Of a stretch of 14,003 nucleotides of DNA, positions 13,937 to 14,003 are shown one piece after another. Origin of the DNA: an uncultured Bacteroidaceae bacterium (GTDB lineage: Bacteria; Bacteroidota; Bacteroidia; Bacteroidales; Bacteroidaceae); NCBI GenBank assembly GCA_934271655.1, contig CAKQRW010000059.1, positions 1-14,003 of the forward strand, given 5' to 3'. A model generated the notes under the pieces. That model did not search any database. It worked only from the letters and a program-made list of their open reading frames with translations, and was not told where the DNA came from. The position numbers and the translations under genes were made by a program. How positions within the stretch are numbered: the first letter of the stretch is position 1; the number at the start of each line of letters is the position of its first letter.

Positions 13937-14003
13937 TTTGCTGAATTATCAATAAGCCATTTGTATATCAGAGACCACATGTCCTCTATAAGCGCCGCAA
14001 ACG

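Larger units (their letters stand above)
13185..14003. other. Gene-poor region after rpiB, rich in repeats
   Basis: No convincing protein gene lies in this 819-bp stretch. It holds a short hairpin (TGCGC-AAAG-GCGCA at 13193-13206), the rpiB terminator, a cluster of inverted and direct repeats (13357-13605), an undetermined minus-strand open stretch (13606-13848), a hairpin-rich segment ending in T8 (13804-13897), and a third direct-repeat copy (13915-13936). From 13937 to 14003 I see nothing I can name. Base composition is more AT-rich than in the genes. No tRNA, rRNA or CRISPR pattern is present. Confidence 0.7.

Overview
The window looks like chromosome from a member of the Bacteroidales, most likely Prevotella-like or a close relative. 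I base this on a TAnnTTTG-type -7 promoter element, A-rich leaders without Shine-Dalgarno sequences, a Nudix-type AraR regulator, and the gene order mutarotase, sodium symporter, araR, araD, araA, araB, tkt, rpiB. From established knowledge, the L-arabinose locus of Bacteroides thetaiotaomicron has essentially this content. The genus is inference.

Layout. Positions 1-46 hold a perfect bidirectional terminator that closes an off-window gene. Positions 47-269 are the promoter region of the arabinose operon, with one good -7 element and several palindromic candidate operators. Nine genes follow, all on the + strand: a lipoprotein aldose 1-epimerase (270-1502), a sodium/sugar symporter (1642-3606), the Nudix/winged-helix regulator AraR (3759-4400), a second, collinear symporter of identical length (4434-6398, GTG start), L-ribulose-5-phosphate 4-epimerase araD (6532-7236), L-arabinose isomerase araA (7341-8873), ribulokinase araB (8989-10578, start moved inward), transketolase (10612-12633) and ribose-5-phosphate isomerase B (12744-13184). 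Strong terminators follow tkt (12672-12712) and rpiB (13287-13346).

How the genes work together. Arabinose is mutarotated outside the inner membrane, imported with Na+, isomerised to L-ribulose (AraA), phosphorylated (AraB) and epimerised to D-xylulose-5-phosphate (AraD). Transketolase and RpiB pass this carbon into the non-oxidative pentose phosphate pathway. AraR senses arabinose in known relatives and probably controls the operon from 5'. The main departure from the textbook locus is the tandem pair of symporters flanking araR. They differ at sugar-pocket and gate positions and in codon usage.

Positions 13347-14003 contain no convincing gene. They hold a compact cluster of inverted and direct repeats: a 17-bp outer inverted repeat enclosing two head-to-head GTAG-plus-hairpin units that resemble REP elements, and three copies of an AAGTAGG-type direct repeat. 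Beyond these lie an 80-codon minus-strand open stretch of unknown nature and a segment with mutually exclusive hairpins ending in a T8 run. I regard this repeat cluster and the intercistronic RNA hairpins, especially the one before araB, as the least explained parts of the window.
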